Positions 21,830 through 34,726 are shown, counted from the stretch's first letter. The stretch: 64,000 nucleotides of DNA from Sipunculus nudus (GCA_026874595.1 CM049318.1:22171456-22235455), one strand, 5' to 3'. Notes: generated by a model from the letters alone, not told the origin. Translations and numbers: made by a program.

Positions 21830-24800
21830 TTATCCGGTGAGAATTATCCATTTATTACTCAGAAACGTTAGCCGCTATGATTACATTTGCATGTCTTTAT
21901 GCCAATTGCATTTATAGTAATCCAAGCCAAGGAACCAAAGGGGACATAATTATATTAAATCTTGTACGTTAAGTCCCGATTATGTTGTCGAGCTCTATAT
22001 ATTTCTACCATTATTCAATATATACTCACGGCAAAAGAATATATAGGATGCTGGTCCAAAGAGATAACAGTTTAGCGAAACCCGGCTATTACTTTAACAT
22101 ACTGCAGATAATTTATTTTACCTAATACCCGCAATGGACCTGAAGGGGATATAATTTTAGTACATCTGTGTTGTCAAGTTATACATGATAACCATAATCC
22201 AACAGATACTCACGCAAGGATATGTTAAGGATGCTTATCATAAGAGTTAGAAGTTATCAATATGTAATTACATGAATAAGTTATCTGTGCCGTCAAAGTC
22301 TTCAGGGATTTCAAAATATATGTGATTTAAGATATAACCACATGTGCCTTAAACCGTGTGACTGTATTTCCTTGTGTAAGCAATCTTCTAACGTCTTTTC
22401 ATATACACTATATAAAGCGCCATGCAAGGAAATACATTCAGGATGAAATGCCCGCTTGCTTCTACTCCTGCATTCCTTTTATGAATCATTCCACGTTGTG
22501 ATTGGGTGTCTTATTCACAAGTATTCACAAGGTGGACATAACATCTTTGTAGAACTTACCCATTACATCAGTTAAATACACTTACTACAAAAAATAAGAA
22601 TTTCTATGAAAGACCCATATCTACCTTACTGTTGTCATTCCCTGGACAGCTGCAAATAGAAAACAGTTCATTCATTAAGAATATTTCCGCATCTTCGCAC
22701 AATTTTCCCGCATAATTGTAAATTATTCAAGATTTTTTTTGCATTAATTTAATAATTTCAAAATAATATGTAATTCCATATTACTCTTTTTTCTCCCATG
22801 TCCTCAATTCGCTTGGCAAACAGATAAGGAAAGTAATCCATATGTTCACTTCTTTAAGGAATAAGTTCATGTTGCAGCACAGGAACATATGCGCTTATGT
22901 TCTTTAATACCCAAATGGATTCTGTACCGCTTCTTTAAGTGAAACTAATATATAACATAAATTGGTCATGGTCTGACGAACAGGCTGTTAGATGTTATTT
23001 TCTAATGTGATGTTTGTTATGGCACTGTACTGACACAAGATATCTATCCAATCTTCTTTGGAAAATAACGTTTCTATTGAATAAATTTTAAACTTTGATG
23101 TATCATTTTTTTAAACAAACGTCGATTGGCATACATATTAAATACAATTTCTGGAAGCCAAATATATACTAACATTTGAATATATATATATATATATATT
23201 CATATATAGTTATATATACAATTATATACTTACATAGTTATATCCATAAATAGTTATATGGTTTTATATATATATATATATAAATATATAGTTGTGAAAT
23301 GTATGAATAGAATTTGTATATTGATATAAAATGAATACTCATGAATACATCTCTTTACATAAGCGGCATTGCTATTCATTCATCTCTCTGGGCCGCACAT
23401 AATAATATTAGAGGCAAAACGTGCTGTACGTTTCCTTTATTTATAACATTTTATACAATCGAAGGAACGTATACTTCTGTTCTTGTTCTGCTCTTTTAAA
23501 TATCAAGTGATCAAGTCATGTGGTAATTTCGCTTTAAGTAAGACTGAACGAGAGGGAATGCCATAATACACAGCGTTTAACTCTAACGCTGTTACGGATG
23601 CTTTACACTTGGCCTTTCCTGATGTCAGGAAGAGGAAATATCTATAAAGGGAAGTGACCCATGGGTTATGAAGCTCATCTGGCTGTTATTATCATCATCT
23701 GACCGTGTTAGTTATGGTCATGATACTACATGCATTAAAAAGTTTGGTAATGGTTGTTCTCAGGCCTCCGTGCATGATCCTGTATTTTGTACAAATGAGG
23801 TTATGGTGATCTAAGTAAATGTATAAACAGTTGCAAGATGCAATTCCAGTGATTGCGGTAGTGATCAAAGTTAAATATTAACCACTGTTTTAACGATAGA
23901 AATATGGCTTTTTCATTAAATATGCCGAATAGAGGAACCATAGCCTTATTTAGTTTTTCCACCTAGTTTTTTTGGGGCCTCCCTAATCATACAGGTAAGT
24001 ATGTGAATAGTCATGATCAATTTTACCTTATAAATGCCTTGTCAGACCGTCACTATTAGTCATCTGAATATAAGGGATGGCCTTTTGTCCTTTGTTACGT
24101 CCTCCTCCTATCTCCCGTGTCTGTCCGGTCGTCCTGCCACCGTCAACAAATAGTAACTGTAAAGCTGGGGAATGTCAAATTTAACATGGTTGCAAGTCCT
24201 GGTTGGTCCTCTGTGGCTGCAAAAATAGGTCACTGTCACCTACATTGTTTATGTTATGTAAAAATCCCCAGAAGCCATTACTATTTGTTACCAACGCATG
24301 AATTGTTAACACGAGATCAAGGATGTTCAAACTTCAGTAGAATATATTTCCTCTGCTCAAATCAAAAAAAGGTCACAGTGACTAAAATTATTAAAGCTAG
24401 TCGGCAGGAACTTGACAAGTCATTCTTTACTCTGTTAAGAGGACACGACTCGTAAATGCTAAACTTCACCAAAGGCAGTTACCATTGATCTATAATCTGC
24501 GAATTATAGACCAAACATTTAAGATCCCATAAATCCCTTTGTAATGAGAAAATTAATCGTGACTGTGTAACTTAGGAAGTCCAAACTTCCTTTGCTGATG
24601 GGCCTGGATAGGTCCTCGGTGGAAAGAGTAAAGTAAGAAACCTATATTCTCCTAATTATGAAGCATAACCTCAGAAGTAGAAACTCCAGTCAGTAAACAT
24701 CCATACATATTGCTCAGGTATGGCTCATAGAGAGTGGGTTTTAAGTATTGCAATTTTCCGACGTTAATCTCAAACGGATTGCGGTAAGATTTTCTAGTTA

Positions 24801-25120
24801 ACCCGACATAAGGTTACATTATATATATTAATGTTACATCTAGTAATACTACGTTAGCAGAGGGTCAGTGTCCATTTGCCATGAGCTGTTCGCCGACGTT
24901 TGTCAACGCGTACGCGAAGCATCTTCATTGCAAAACAGGTATAGAAAGGTGGAAGTGTATCGTGAGCTGTTGCTCTTTAACCTGGTACTCATTTATCATT
25001 GGTTTTAGCTCCACACTCGCAAACTTCAGCATCATTACGGGTCACTTAGCGCGGAAAAAAAACAAGTGCATCATCCGTAACCCATTCTAGTACCTTGCTT
25101 AACTAGTAGGTTGTTTACTT
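21830..25120. other. Noncoding DNA upstream of gene A
   Basis: The gene A promoter and signal-peptide exon probably lie here or further up, but I could not find an exon with the required phase 0 donor. There are impure TA tracts at 23178-23292 and an AGGTCA-type repeat at 24140-24420. Nothing else was recognised. Confidence 0.4.
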
Positions 25121-25139
25121 TATTAGAACAACACTACGA

Positions 25140-25310
25140 GTTCGTTTCGTCTCAAGCAGCAATCCACATACACGTTAACAGGATTATTTTGAAGGTTACT
25201 GATCTACTTATTGCATATTTTATATTTGGTTGTTGGTCATACAGGTGGAATGACGTGGGATGACGTGATGGTCCAAGTATGCCAGTATATTATATTGAAA
25301 TTCACCGTGT
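25140..25310 (+). repeat. Direct repeat shared with 38930-39110
   Basis: Both places read aatccacatacacgtt/acatccacatacacgtt, aggttactg-tctact and gtatattatatt, in the same order and orientation. One lies upstream of gene A, the other just upstream of gene B. Confidence 0.55.
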
Positions 25311-25367
25311 GTTTGGTAATTAACTTAGGTGAATCGTATTCATATAAATCTCATTATATATATATAC

Positions 25368-26393
25368 ACAGACGAAGCCGCTTAATTGCAAGAGGCTTTT
25401 GTCAAGCGAATTTGTTGCAATTAACCGAAGTTGCATTTAGGCGAAGTTCACCGTCTACCATGTGAAAGGGAAAGCCGAATGATCGATTGGATCGCCGAAT
25501 ATCTAATTAATTTAGCATTTGTTTTTGTAACACTATTCGTATTGTGATAAAGAAGAAAAAATGGTATTAGATAAATTGTATTAAAAATAAAAATAGATAC
25601 AAGAGAACACCTTTAAAGCCAAGCCTTAAAGAGTTATTAAAGATCACATATATTAACAAAGGCAATATACTTCATAAACCAAGAAATATACAAAATATGC
25701 AAAATGTCCGATGTAATTTACATCATGTTAACACCTAACAGTGATTTGCTTACCACTCATGATTAAATAGTGACATGTTTCGAAATTTGCTGGACTTTTA
25801 TTGAAGAGAGGTTTTGACAAGTAATAATGAACATAAGGGGTTAACAATGTAAGTTTATATAGGAGCCTTTGACAAATCTATTATTAGTATCATCAAAAAA
25901 AAAAAAAACATGGGACAGCTAGCACACAAAGTTTGTTTGAAAAACAAACTCAAGCCAATAAAGAGTTGTTCTCGAGATCAAGGTGTTAAATATGCGTGAC
26001 GTATTTTTAACCTACCATTGTTAACCCACTTCAAAGAGATATGTGCTGTGACCGTATTGAACTGCATCACCGAGCACAGGGTAATTAAGGTCCTTTGTAC
26101 ACATATGCACCTGCAGTTATCACAGCGGCTACTTTTGAAGTTTGAAATTATCATTATTGGGATAACACAAACACAACTCACCGACTCATTGAAGTACTTG
26201 CATTAAGCGTGAGTTTTCTACCTTTCTGCCCATATTTTCCCTTGCGTTCACCGGAAGTTTGCGATTATGAGGCTTCCCATTATGCGGCGCGTTTTTAATG
26301 ATAACATATAGGAAATGGTTTTGGTTTTCAGAATTTCTTGCAAATAAACGGCATTTTCTGTTAACCGACTTGCAAATAAGTGGCGTCGTCTGT
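25368..26393. mobile_element. Non-autonomous DNA transposon with 25-bp TIRs
   Basis: Left end ACAGACGAAGCCGCTTAA... (25368-25392) and the reverse complement of the right end ACAGACGACGCCACTTAT... (26369-26393) match at 22 of 25 positions. Subterminal TTGCAAG and TTAACCG words recur inside both ends. The 1026-bp interior has no transposase-like frame. Flanks are TA-rich, so the target duplication is ambiguous. Superfamily not identified. Confidence 0.7.
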
Positions 26394-26822
26394 ATATAAT
26401 ATTTATATATTTATATATCATATCGCATAAGAAAACTTAGAAAAAACTGTGTTTATACCAAATAAAATATTAATGAATACGTAAATTAGATAAGTGTTTG
26501 TGGTTATGATGCCCCTTACGTTAATAATTGGATTCTACATTTTTTTCATCGATACACAGTCCTTTAAATGTATAATATGGATAACAAAACAATATATAAA
26601 AAATTTACTTTTAGAAAAAGATAACCTTTTGTGATGGAATATTTAGAGATATGAAATTAATTTGACAAACTATTTTAATTGTTTTTAATCAGGTCTGAAA
26701 AAATAGAAATGCCTTTAATGCAAAGCCAGCCCGAATAAATATAGTCTTAATAATCATTACTTTACATGAGATTGTCTCGCCTTCCCCGGTAGAGGTTAGT
26801 AAGATCAACCCACAGATCGCAA

Positions 26823-26825
<3 letters not shown>

Positions 26826-26876
<51 letters not shown>
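26826..26876. repeat. (TA)n microsatellite
   Basis: About 50 bp of pure TA, some 90 bp from the broken TSP1 exon. Confidence 0.95.
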
Positions 26877-26879
<3 letters not shown>

Positions 26880-26963
26880 GTTTTAGAGCTCTCTCTTGAA
26901 CAACAGTGATTAGATATCTTTAGTGGAAAAAGAAATTTGCTCCATCTTTAGGTATTCACTTAC

Positions 26964-27106
26964 CTGGTTACGGATCCTTGTTACAATATTTATACTGATT
27001 TTTCTGCCTGATACAGCTTGAACCATTACAAGTTCGGATACGTTCCCTATTGCCGCCGTCACATGATCTACTGCTTTGCCCCAGGGTTCCCAATCACGCC
27101 AGGTAA
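26964..27106 (-). pseudogene. Frameshifted TSP1 exon, relic of another copy
   Basis: Minus strand, between an acceptor ...cttttag and a consensus donor CCAG|gtaagt. The first part reads TWRDWEPWG. After a one-base frame change it reads SSRSCDGGNRERIRTC, then SSC and YCNKDP. The length is 143 nt, one short of a multiple of three, and TAA follows KDP. The splice sites look usable but the frame is broken. It lies about 6 kb upstream of gene A's first exon, so it is not part of the gene A model. Confidence 0.75.
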
Positions 27107-27282
27107 CTAAAAGACAGATCCGGATTTTGAATTGATACCTTTTATAAAGGTATGGTTTAATTATGTTAAAATTATATATTCGTCTATTATATATAACAAG
27201 TCCTTATGTAAAAATTAAGCAACAATTAGAAATAAGTAAGTATGTACATCTGAAGAGTCGACGTTTTATTTTATATTATACT

Positions 27283-27660
27283 GTCACCCAGCTTAGTGTC
27301 TAAGCCACCTATGGGTTCAGGATGTGTGATCACTCGATTGTTTGGTCATAACAATGAGGAACCGCCAAAAGATGCACCCTTTCGTGAGTGATACATGACT
27401 GTTGGGGACCGTCTCCATATTTATTTCTGCCATTAAGCTAATTTTGTACATCTGTAGTTCACTTTTCATCCTGTGATAAATGAACGGTAGGTAGCACTCG
27501 CTTCATGCCACATTTGTATATCTTTAAGTCACTCAGATTTAGTGTCTGCAGCACCTATGGGTCTAGGGTGTGTCATCACCCGATTGCTGGGTCATAGCAA
27601 TGAGAAACACAAAGATCCACCCATGCGTGAGTTATAAATGACTGTGCACCCGACATAAGT
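27283..27660 (+). repeat. Tandem duplication, unit about 243 bp
   Basis: 27283-27420 and 27526-27655 share ttagtgtct, cacctatgggt, tgtgatcac/tgtcatcac, ggtcata-caatga and cgtgagt-ata in order. Divergence is high, so the duplication is old. Confidence 0.7.
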
Positions 27661-27699
27661 ATGGGCCGACCTTCAAAAACCTTACCGTACCTCGTCTGA

Positions 27700-28990
27700 G
27701 ATTAGGTCTTGTTACAGGACATCTCCAAAAAGGTTATGTTTCTTTTCCGATTCTAAAAGCAACATGTTTATATAAGTTAAAAAATCTATAATATTTGATT
27801 TACAAGGTTAAAAATTATGTAAAAGTCTAAAGTCAAAACGCCTTGTGTAAATATTAAATGAAGTTTTGTAGATATATTTCAAAAACCGGTTCCACTGAAC
27901 ATTTGCATACACATTTTTAATTTTACTATGTGCATTTTTTTTCAATTTCAACATCTGTATTTTGACATATATATTTAGAAGATATATCTGATCTAATGTT
28001 CATGCTAACCGATTATCGTGTATCACAAAATAGCAATATTTTTCATACATTCTTATTTCAGTTTCTCTTTCTTTCAATTACAAACAAAACCACCAAAATA
28101 CCCGCCACAAAATACACTTGTATAAGAATATATCATCAGGGGAGCCGTGAGATCAAAAGACAGACATCCACTCACGTCACGTTTCCTAATATCAGGAATG
28201 TAAAAATAAATAAAGTACATTTTATTAATGCGTTAGTGAAAGTTTGACATCAGTTATTTATATTCATATTATGAAAAAAGATATAGTTTTCAATAAAATC
28301 CAATGCTAAAATACCATTGTTCTTCTGATATTGAAAATTTAAGGGTCCTGTGAATGATGATAGGAAGCTTACACAAGATGCCATACATTAAAAGAATGAT
28401 TTACCTTATGGCTCTATAGAGCCATGAGGTTTCTTAAGCAATTTTAACCAATGTTTTACTACGTAATGTATATTGTACAATCTGAAAAAATAGCTTTTAT
28501 CAAAGATAAACCAACCCCTACTAATGCTTTTTTGCTAGGTCAACATATGTCAGAAAACTAGAGAGACTGACAAAAATAACTTAAATAGCTTTGACACAGA
28601 CATGTTACTGGAAGCAGTACCTTCAAACTCTTTAATGTGAAAGGATTTGGTTCAATAATCAGAATATGTGATCATTATCAGCCCAATAATACCTATTATG
28701 TGTTAGGCGTATGGACCCTTTCTAGTCGTAAGCAATGCGCTATAATTAATTTTAAATCAGGAATTATGGAGTGGGGTAAATATAATACGAATCACATTTA
28801 ATTAACATCATCTGCTGCTTTTGCGCATATTTGTAAGAATAGAGTAGAATAAGTATATTCATGGAAAAGGCCTCAGGGCTAAAGTTAAAAAAAAAAGAAA
28901 CAACATAGTAATACAATATAAATATCAAATTGTCATTTTAACAAAACATCAACAAATAATACTATAAAAATATCCAATTATAAATCAGGT
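27700..28990. other. Noncoding DNA, nothing recognised
   Basis: AT-rich, with short open frames only (for example 27996-28247) that match no family I know. Confidence 0.4.
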
Positions 28991-28999
28991 TATCAATCT

Positions 29000-30680
29000 G
29001 CCATCAATGGTTCAAGGTTAAAACCCCCCAAAAATAACATAATTATCCAGTGATTGTTCTCTCCTCTAAAATGAATGATATACAAATGCTGCAACACTCG
29101 CTATCTCACATGGTTCCTTTAAATTAAAACGTTCCTTCAAATTGTGTTCAGTGACTTTCTCCTTCTGATATGTTAAATCCTCTATTAAAACAATACATGC
29201 AATTTCTTTTTCTTCTTTAGCTGTTCCCTGATGTCTGCAAATTTCAATGGATAATTAATGATTTGAACATCGTAATTTGGCAAGTGCCCGTGTTAGGAAC
29301 ATATGAAATGTACTTCTCTTCTCTCAGCATTGATTTAAAAGACCCATAGAAACCTTGTTATATAAGGTTATATTTTCTTGCCATTCTTGCATTGCTATAT
29401 CCTTAAGTCTCTATTTGAAATTTGTTATTAATGTGTTACTATTTCCCACATACTTTGATAACCAAACATAACCATAGCCTGTTTTAACAATAATATTCTT
29501 ATATGAGTTGCCCAAGTTATTTTACCTTGTTCATCTAACTTTTCCATCAAATCATAAAAATGTGTAATATCTGTAACCAGTACTTGATGCATTTAATTGA
29601 ATAGGTTACAAAAAGAGGATACCGTCCACAATCTCCTTATGCAGCTGAATTTGCAGTGTTAATTCCCACGTATATCACACTCTTCAATTAGCTGTATGAA
29701 TCCAGGTACATGTAATTCTTATTTAAAACCCCTTGCATTCCAACAAATCAATGTAAACTTTTGTAAGTTTTTTTCAAATGTGCTGTTATTTTTTAAACTG
29801 AAGAAACATTATTTGGCGTTAGTGGTGAACTAACCTTTTCCTGTGGTGCAAGTTGATCAGTTGACCTTCATCATTCTGTTGGATGCTAGTACAATCATCA
29901 GAAGCAACAGAACTAAATACATGATTAACAGGACTGTTTTCATAATTTTCTGATATTAAAGAATATTGACTCTGGCCACACCCCTATTCACGAGATGTTG
30001 AATGTGTAATCTAACTCCCTGCTACACCATAAAAAAATAAATTGTCCCTTCTTGATTTTTTTCTAGTTTTTCACATTTGGTTTTAAGTGCATCATTTTCT
30101 GCTTCAACCAATGTCACTCTCTTTTTGAAATCCATGAGTTCCCTTTGAACCGTGTCCAGTACGTGAGAAAGTACGTGCTCCCCCAGAGTAACAGTGTTGT
30201 CACCATCTCCTTGTCTTGCACCAGCAGTCAGAGGATTGGGTGCACACTGCTGAATGCGCTAAATTTCCCGTGATACTCTGGTCAGAAGACTGGAGAGATG
30301 GTTAAATCAAAGCTATCGAACACCCAGCTATTTGTGGAAGTGATGCTTTTATGTTCACCAATGTCGATAGCATTTGTACACCAAGTGCTTACTATTGAAT
30401 GCCATTTCGTCTGCACTGTTTGGCTGCAGGAATTGTGTTATTCCTTTTTATATTGCTTTCCCCATGAGTAATGTCTTTGATTATATTCTGCACGTTGAGC
30501 TTGACGCCCTTTATTTCTTGGAAGAAACTGTTCTGGGCAGTCTCAGAGCTGTTTGGTTTGTCCACCAATATACGGCAAATTATCTATGACATTTTCAAAA
30601 TCCTCTTTGATTGGGTATTCAAGAAATCCTAACCAAGCTGCCAACTGCCAGGTCTTCTTTTCTAAATTGAGCCAGATAAG
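29000..30680 (-). mobile_element. LINE relic on the minus strand with internal deletion
   Basis: Reading the minus strand from 30.6 kb downward: an ORF1-like region with a coiled-coil stretch (KKRVTLVEAENDALKTKCEK, about 30125-30060), then the endonuclease start FTLICWNARGFK (about 29775-29740), then a late ORF2 part (TWATHIRILLLK, YGYVWLSKYVGN, MQEWQENI, about 29530-29370). Most of the endonuclease and all reverse transcriptase motifs are missing between the last two, a deletion of several kb. Many stops. Dead copy. Confidence 0.6.
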
Positions 30681-32059
30681 TCAACTAGGATGGCAAGATC
30701 AAGTATACTATAACACCCTGCAAATACACATATTTTTTCGTACGGCAAAAAAATCAATAAGGGAAGCACATCTGAGGCATTAATAAAACGATTATTTTTG
30801 TTTAGGTACCTTGAAGGCCTTGTCATATGTATGTCAACATTTCGGTGGTTAAATACCATTATTTGCCTGCAACACTTGAATCATGTTAAATTGTAACATT
30901 TAATTATTTATCAGAACAGACATTTGGTATATTTGTTAAAATGCTTTATATTATACACTTAAAATGCACAGGAAATTACATCTTGTCCAAGAGCTTCCAA
31001 TAACCATTCGCGCACTTGATACATTTCAATATGACCAGATTATGGAAACGCGTTTAGTTTGCATAAATTGATCTCACAGCTGTTGATGGTAAAATACATG
31101 GCCGCTGTTTTGTACTAAGAACTTAAAATATAAAAAAAGAAAACCAAAAATATCAATATTGTATTAATTTGGCACAGCCGAGAGCTTGGATAGACTTTCA
31201 TACTTTCACAAAAGAGGGAAATACATCGATTTCATTAAAAAATTCTTATCCTCAAACAAATATCCAAAGAAACAATAACAACCATATAAAATAGTAGTCC
31301 TTCAGGACAAAACGAGCCACGTACTGTGTTATATTCCACGAAGTTAAAATATAACCAGGCTTACATATTGAACCAAGACGTTAATCTGAGTGTTTCACCT
31401 TTAAACCTGATGAGGAGGATTGGTTCCTGTCAACGGGTGATGTTGCATGAGAAATACAGGGAACATAAAGCTTTACAATAAGATCAATCGATATAGACGA
31501 AACTCTTTAAGAGTCTGCACCAATTAAGCATTATGTGTATATATGGCTAAATTTATCAACATTTGTGTTTCTACATAACAAGTATAATCTCCGTTGAATA
31601 ATGGTCAAATCTAATGCACATGAACACCTTTTGGTAGCCGGTTTTATTTTGTGAAAAAAGGTGATCTTCCTTAGATAAACCCCTCTATGTGGTGACGGAG
31701 TGTTAGTCAACTAGTTCTTACCCTATCTCAGGCTTCTCAGTCACTCTCACCCTTGCCTTCGACGGGGTCCGTCGGCCAGTAGCTAGAGTTGACCGTCTAG
31801 GTATTAAAGCTCACCCTTATTAGCTGAGCATAAGAAAGATAAGCATTGAAGAGCGACCCCACCTAAAGATAATTAGTGTTAAAAACGAAGACGTCCGTGT
31901 GAATGCTCTGTTAGTGTCATAATAAAGTATCGCTCCCCTTTCTCGGATTTTGATATGTATATTACGATGGAACACCATAATATTTGCCAACATCATATCT
32001 GCTGTATCTTTGGGCTATAGACATTTACGCAAAAAATATTCCACAATGGGCTATTTGAT

Positions 32060-32329
32060 ATGCCGATCATGACGTCCTTGGTATTCATACCGTCAGCGTC
32101 GATAAAACAAAGTATTGCGTATATAACAAACGAAACTAAAACGGGCCGATGCCGCAAACCAAGAATGTCGCTTGACAAACTGCAAAAGTTGAATGAACAT
32201 AACAGGTCTCAGCGGGCCGAGCCTTTTTCACTAAAGAAATTGATGAGAAGCGTAGTTAATTCGTTAGACGACTACACTCTGCCGTCTGTGGTTATGGGAT
32301 ATCAGGGCTATTTATTCAAAACAGAGTAA
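32060..32329 (+). CDS. Orphan ORF, 89 codons, unknown
   Basis: Basic, charged product with segments KTGRCRKPRMSLDKLQKLNE and SLDDYTLPSVVMGYQGYLF. Not recognised. It has no splice or promoter support. It could be a piece of an unrecognised mobile element or chance. Confidence 0.2.
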   Translation: MPIMTSLVFIPSASIKQSIAYITNETKTGRCRKPRMSLDKLQKLNEHNRSQRAEPFSLKKLMRSVVNSLDDYTLPSVVMGYQGYLFKTE

Positions 32330-33216
32330 GGCCTTGTCCGACCGGTGGGTATTGTTTATTTGAAATATATAAAGCGTTATGTAAACTGTGAGAACGGGGA
32401 GGGTTTTTCATTCAAATCTTATAAATCAATATTTATAACATTATAAGTAAAAATGCGGCCACGGAGGTATTTAATATACAAGTATTATTATAATATTTCC
32501 CAATATAATTTGATAGCATAGCTTCTTCCTACTTTAGTTCAAAGAAACGATAAATCTAGGTTTCACCTGTAACTTTTATGTCTATGCGAGATTAGTTAGA
32601 TCGTGCGTATGTATATTTACAACTAATTAACATCTATAAGGAGAGTAAAGCGTGATAGTAAACCCATCCCCGTTCTCCTTGACTCCAAATATTCCACGCT
32701 CCAGAAGATCCTGAGTTACCAAGCGGTTTCCAATGAGGACCGTCTTAGCACCTGTTCACCCGCGTGTCCCTGCTTTCGAGTATTCAGCAAACCTTAGCAC
32801 CTGGCCAAAACTATAAGCTATGCCTACAGTAGAGCACGTGGTGTTTGACAGGCCACCCTTATGACAGATGAAAATTTATCGTATTAATTTGTTTTAAAGC
32901 AGAATTATCAACTAGTCCGTGATCTTATTGCATAGTTTGATAAGAACTACTGTCTTGTCCAAATTAATATGAATGTCAACATCTAGTTTTGCTTAGAGAC
33001 TTCCATAGATTGAATTGTGTTCAAATGTAGTTTTTGGCTATTTGCCCAAACCTTGAATTTACCTTAAAACCGCACTTTTAGACCGGTATTTCCTCAGTGA
33101 ACACAAGTCCGAAACATACGTCTTTTCACCTATGTTGTTGTAGGTATATCAATTAAATAGCGTTTACTTATAATTTTACGCCTAAACTTTATTTGGACAA
33201 ATTTATATAGGAAAAC

Positions 33217-33678
33217 CTATAAATCAAATGAATTGTGAGGGTTTAAAAGTAAAAACAGTGTAAAAACACTGTATAATGTTGACATAAATGAACTCATTAT
33301 TGAAGGGGAGGAAACCTTCCTTTTTACACTGAGATTTTTTATCGTCATTGTCAGGAGTTCAACAACTAAACCTGTGGACAATAAAGTACAGAATAACGAG
33401 TTCAAAGGCACATGCGTGCAACAGTTTGAGAATTCAAGAGATGACATACCAAAAGAATTTATCATTTTCCTTAAGAAAATGTGTCTAACTGCAAGTTTAA
33501 CTGTCGTAAAGGATATGGTTTTCATAGTGCGTAGAACCGCAGGGAAACAATCACTATCGTAGACGTCGTGAATTCCAAGTTTGATGTAATCCCGCTTGCA
33601 CCATAGCTTCATCAGTTGTGTCGGTAATATAGACATTCTAATTTTTCTGCTGAGTTGACGAATGAGAAGCTGCTTCAA
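33217..33678 (-). CDS. Orphan ORF, 153 codons, unknown
   Basis: One of the two longest open frames in the window and the longest outside recognised mobile elements. It contains SILPTQLMKLWCKRDYIKLG and HDVYDSDCFP near its start, then more hydrophobic sequence. Its opposite strand is also open from 33239 to 33562 (ending RRTAGKQSLS). At this base composition a single chance frame of this length per window is possible. No family recognised. Confidence 0.25.
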   Translation of the reverse strand: MKQLLIRQLSRKIRMSILPTQLMKLWCKRDYIKLGIHDVYDSDCFPAVLRTMKTISFTTVKLAVRHIFLRKMINSFGMSSLEFSNCCTHVPLNSLFCTLLSTGLVVELLTMTIKNLSVKRKVSSPSIMSSFMSTLYSVFTLFLLLNPHNSFDL

Positions 33679-34420
33679 ATTCAGCTGATCAGCAAAACAT
33701 CCCTAAAACATCAAAGCCCTTGAAATTAAGGAAACACGTGTGAATTTCACCATTTCATATTTATCCGCATTGCATACCGTAACATAATGTGATTGTTATC
33801 TCAGCTCAGTGGCAATGGCAAGAAAGCATGCTGGCAAGTATCTGAACCGCGTCATAATTGTATGAGTGGTTACTGTACCCTTCATGTGTCAGAATATAAG
33901 AGGTAATCGTCAGGAAAGGATTGATATGCCTCTTCCGCCACCGTAGACACTGTCAGATTCCATATTCTTTCATGTGCTCACCATCAAGAGTATCGAACAA
34001 AGCACATTTTGATCGCTGTATCATATATCGGATGGGTGCATAACAGTTGCCTTCAAATAACACAAAAATGTGCTGTCAAAACCTGTCATGTGTTTCTACT
34101 GTTTCAGCGAGATAGCAGCTTATGAAAACCGGTACCTGATTAGTCTTTTGCAGCGCACGACTTGTGCTGCCATATGCTTACCGAAGAACGAATATGCTTA
34201 TGCACATGTATGTACAAGAAATGACCGAGATATATCGATATTGACAATCAAATGGTTGTGAAACTATAATTTAAATCTTTTGAGCTTCAAAGCGGCAAAG
34301 GTGTAACACGAGTGGTGCAAAAACAAACATTAAACTGAACCAAAGTTTCATTTGAAGACACATTGTAGTTGATAACGCATGGTCTTTTTGATCTTGCTTC
34401 AGGTTTTTCGAGCCTTGTTA

Positions 34421-34422
<2 letters not shown>

Positions 34423-34489
<67 letters not shown>

Positions 34490-34495
34490 AGCAGT
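34423..34495. repeat. (TA)n microsatellite
   Basis: About 70 bp of pure TA, first of a cluster of five TA tracts between 34.4 and 35.3 kb. Confidence 0.95.
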
Positions 34496-34640
34496 TTATA
34501 TGTCGTTATATATAATATATATATAATGCACAGAGGAATATATATTTATATATTATATGAAGATATATAAACTAATGACTATATAATTACCATGTCAATA
34601 ATAAATTTTCACATTTTATATTGAGCTGGAGTTTCTCGTC

Positions 34641-34642
<2 letters not shown>

Positions 34643-34686
<44 letters not shown>

Positions 34687-34726
34687 TATATATATACATA
34701 TTAAGTGTATATATTTATTTATATAA

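Larger units (their letters stand above)
30800..34380. other. Intergenic DNA with two orphan open frames
   Basis: No recognised gene or element. Open frames at 32060-32329 (+) and 33217-33678 (-) are listed separately. No TSP1 or MAM remnant was seen. Confidence 0.4.

Noticed and set aside
22622-22655. Possible 25-nt minus-strand microexon (ttgcag|CTGTCCAGG...AGTAAG|gtagat), with TSP1-like CPGNDNS
   Set aside because: Splice sites are present, but the phase does not fit gene A and the similarity is seven residues only.
22830-22890. Minus-strand MNLFLKEVNIWITFLICLPS as gene A signal peptide
   Set aside because: It looks like a leader, but no phase 0 GT donor follows before the stop.
34379-34570. 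Open frame encoding a long Tyr-Ile run
   Set aside because: Product of the (TA)n microsatellite, not a gene.
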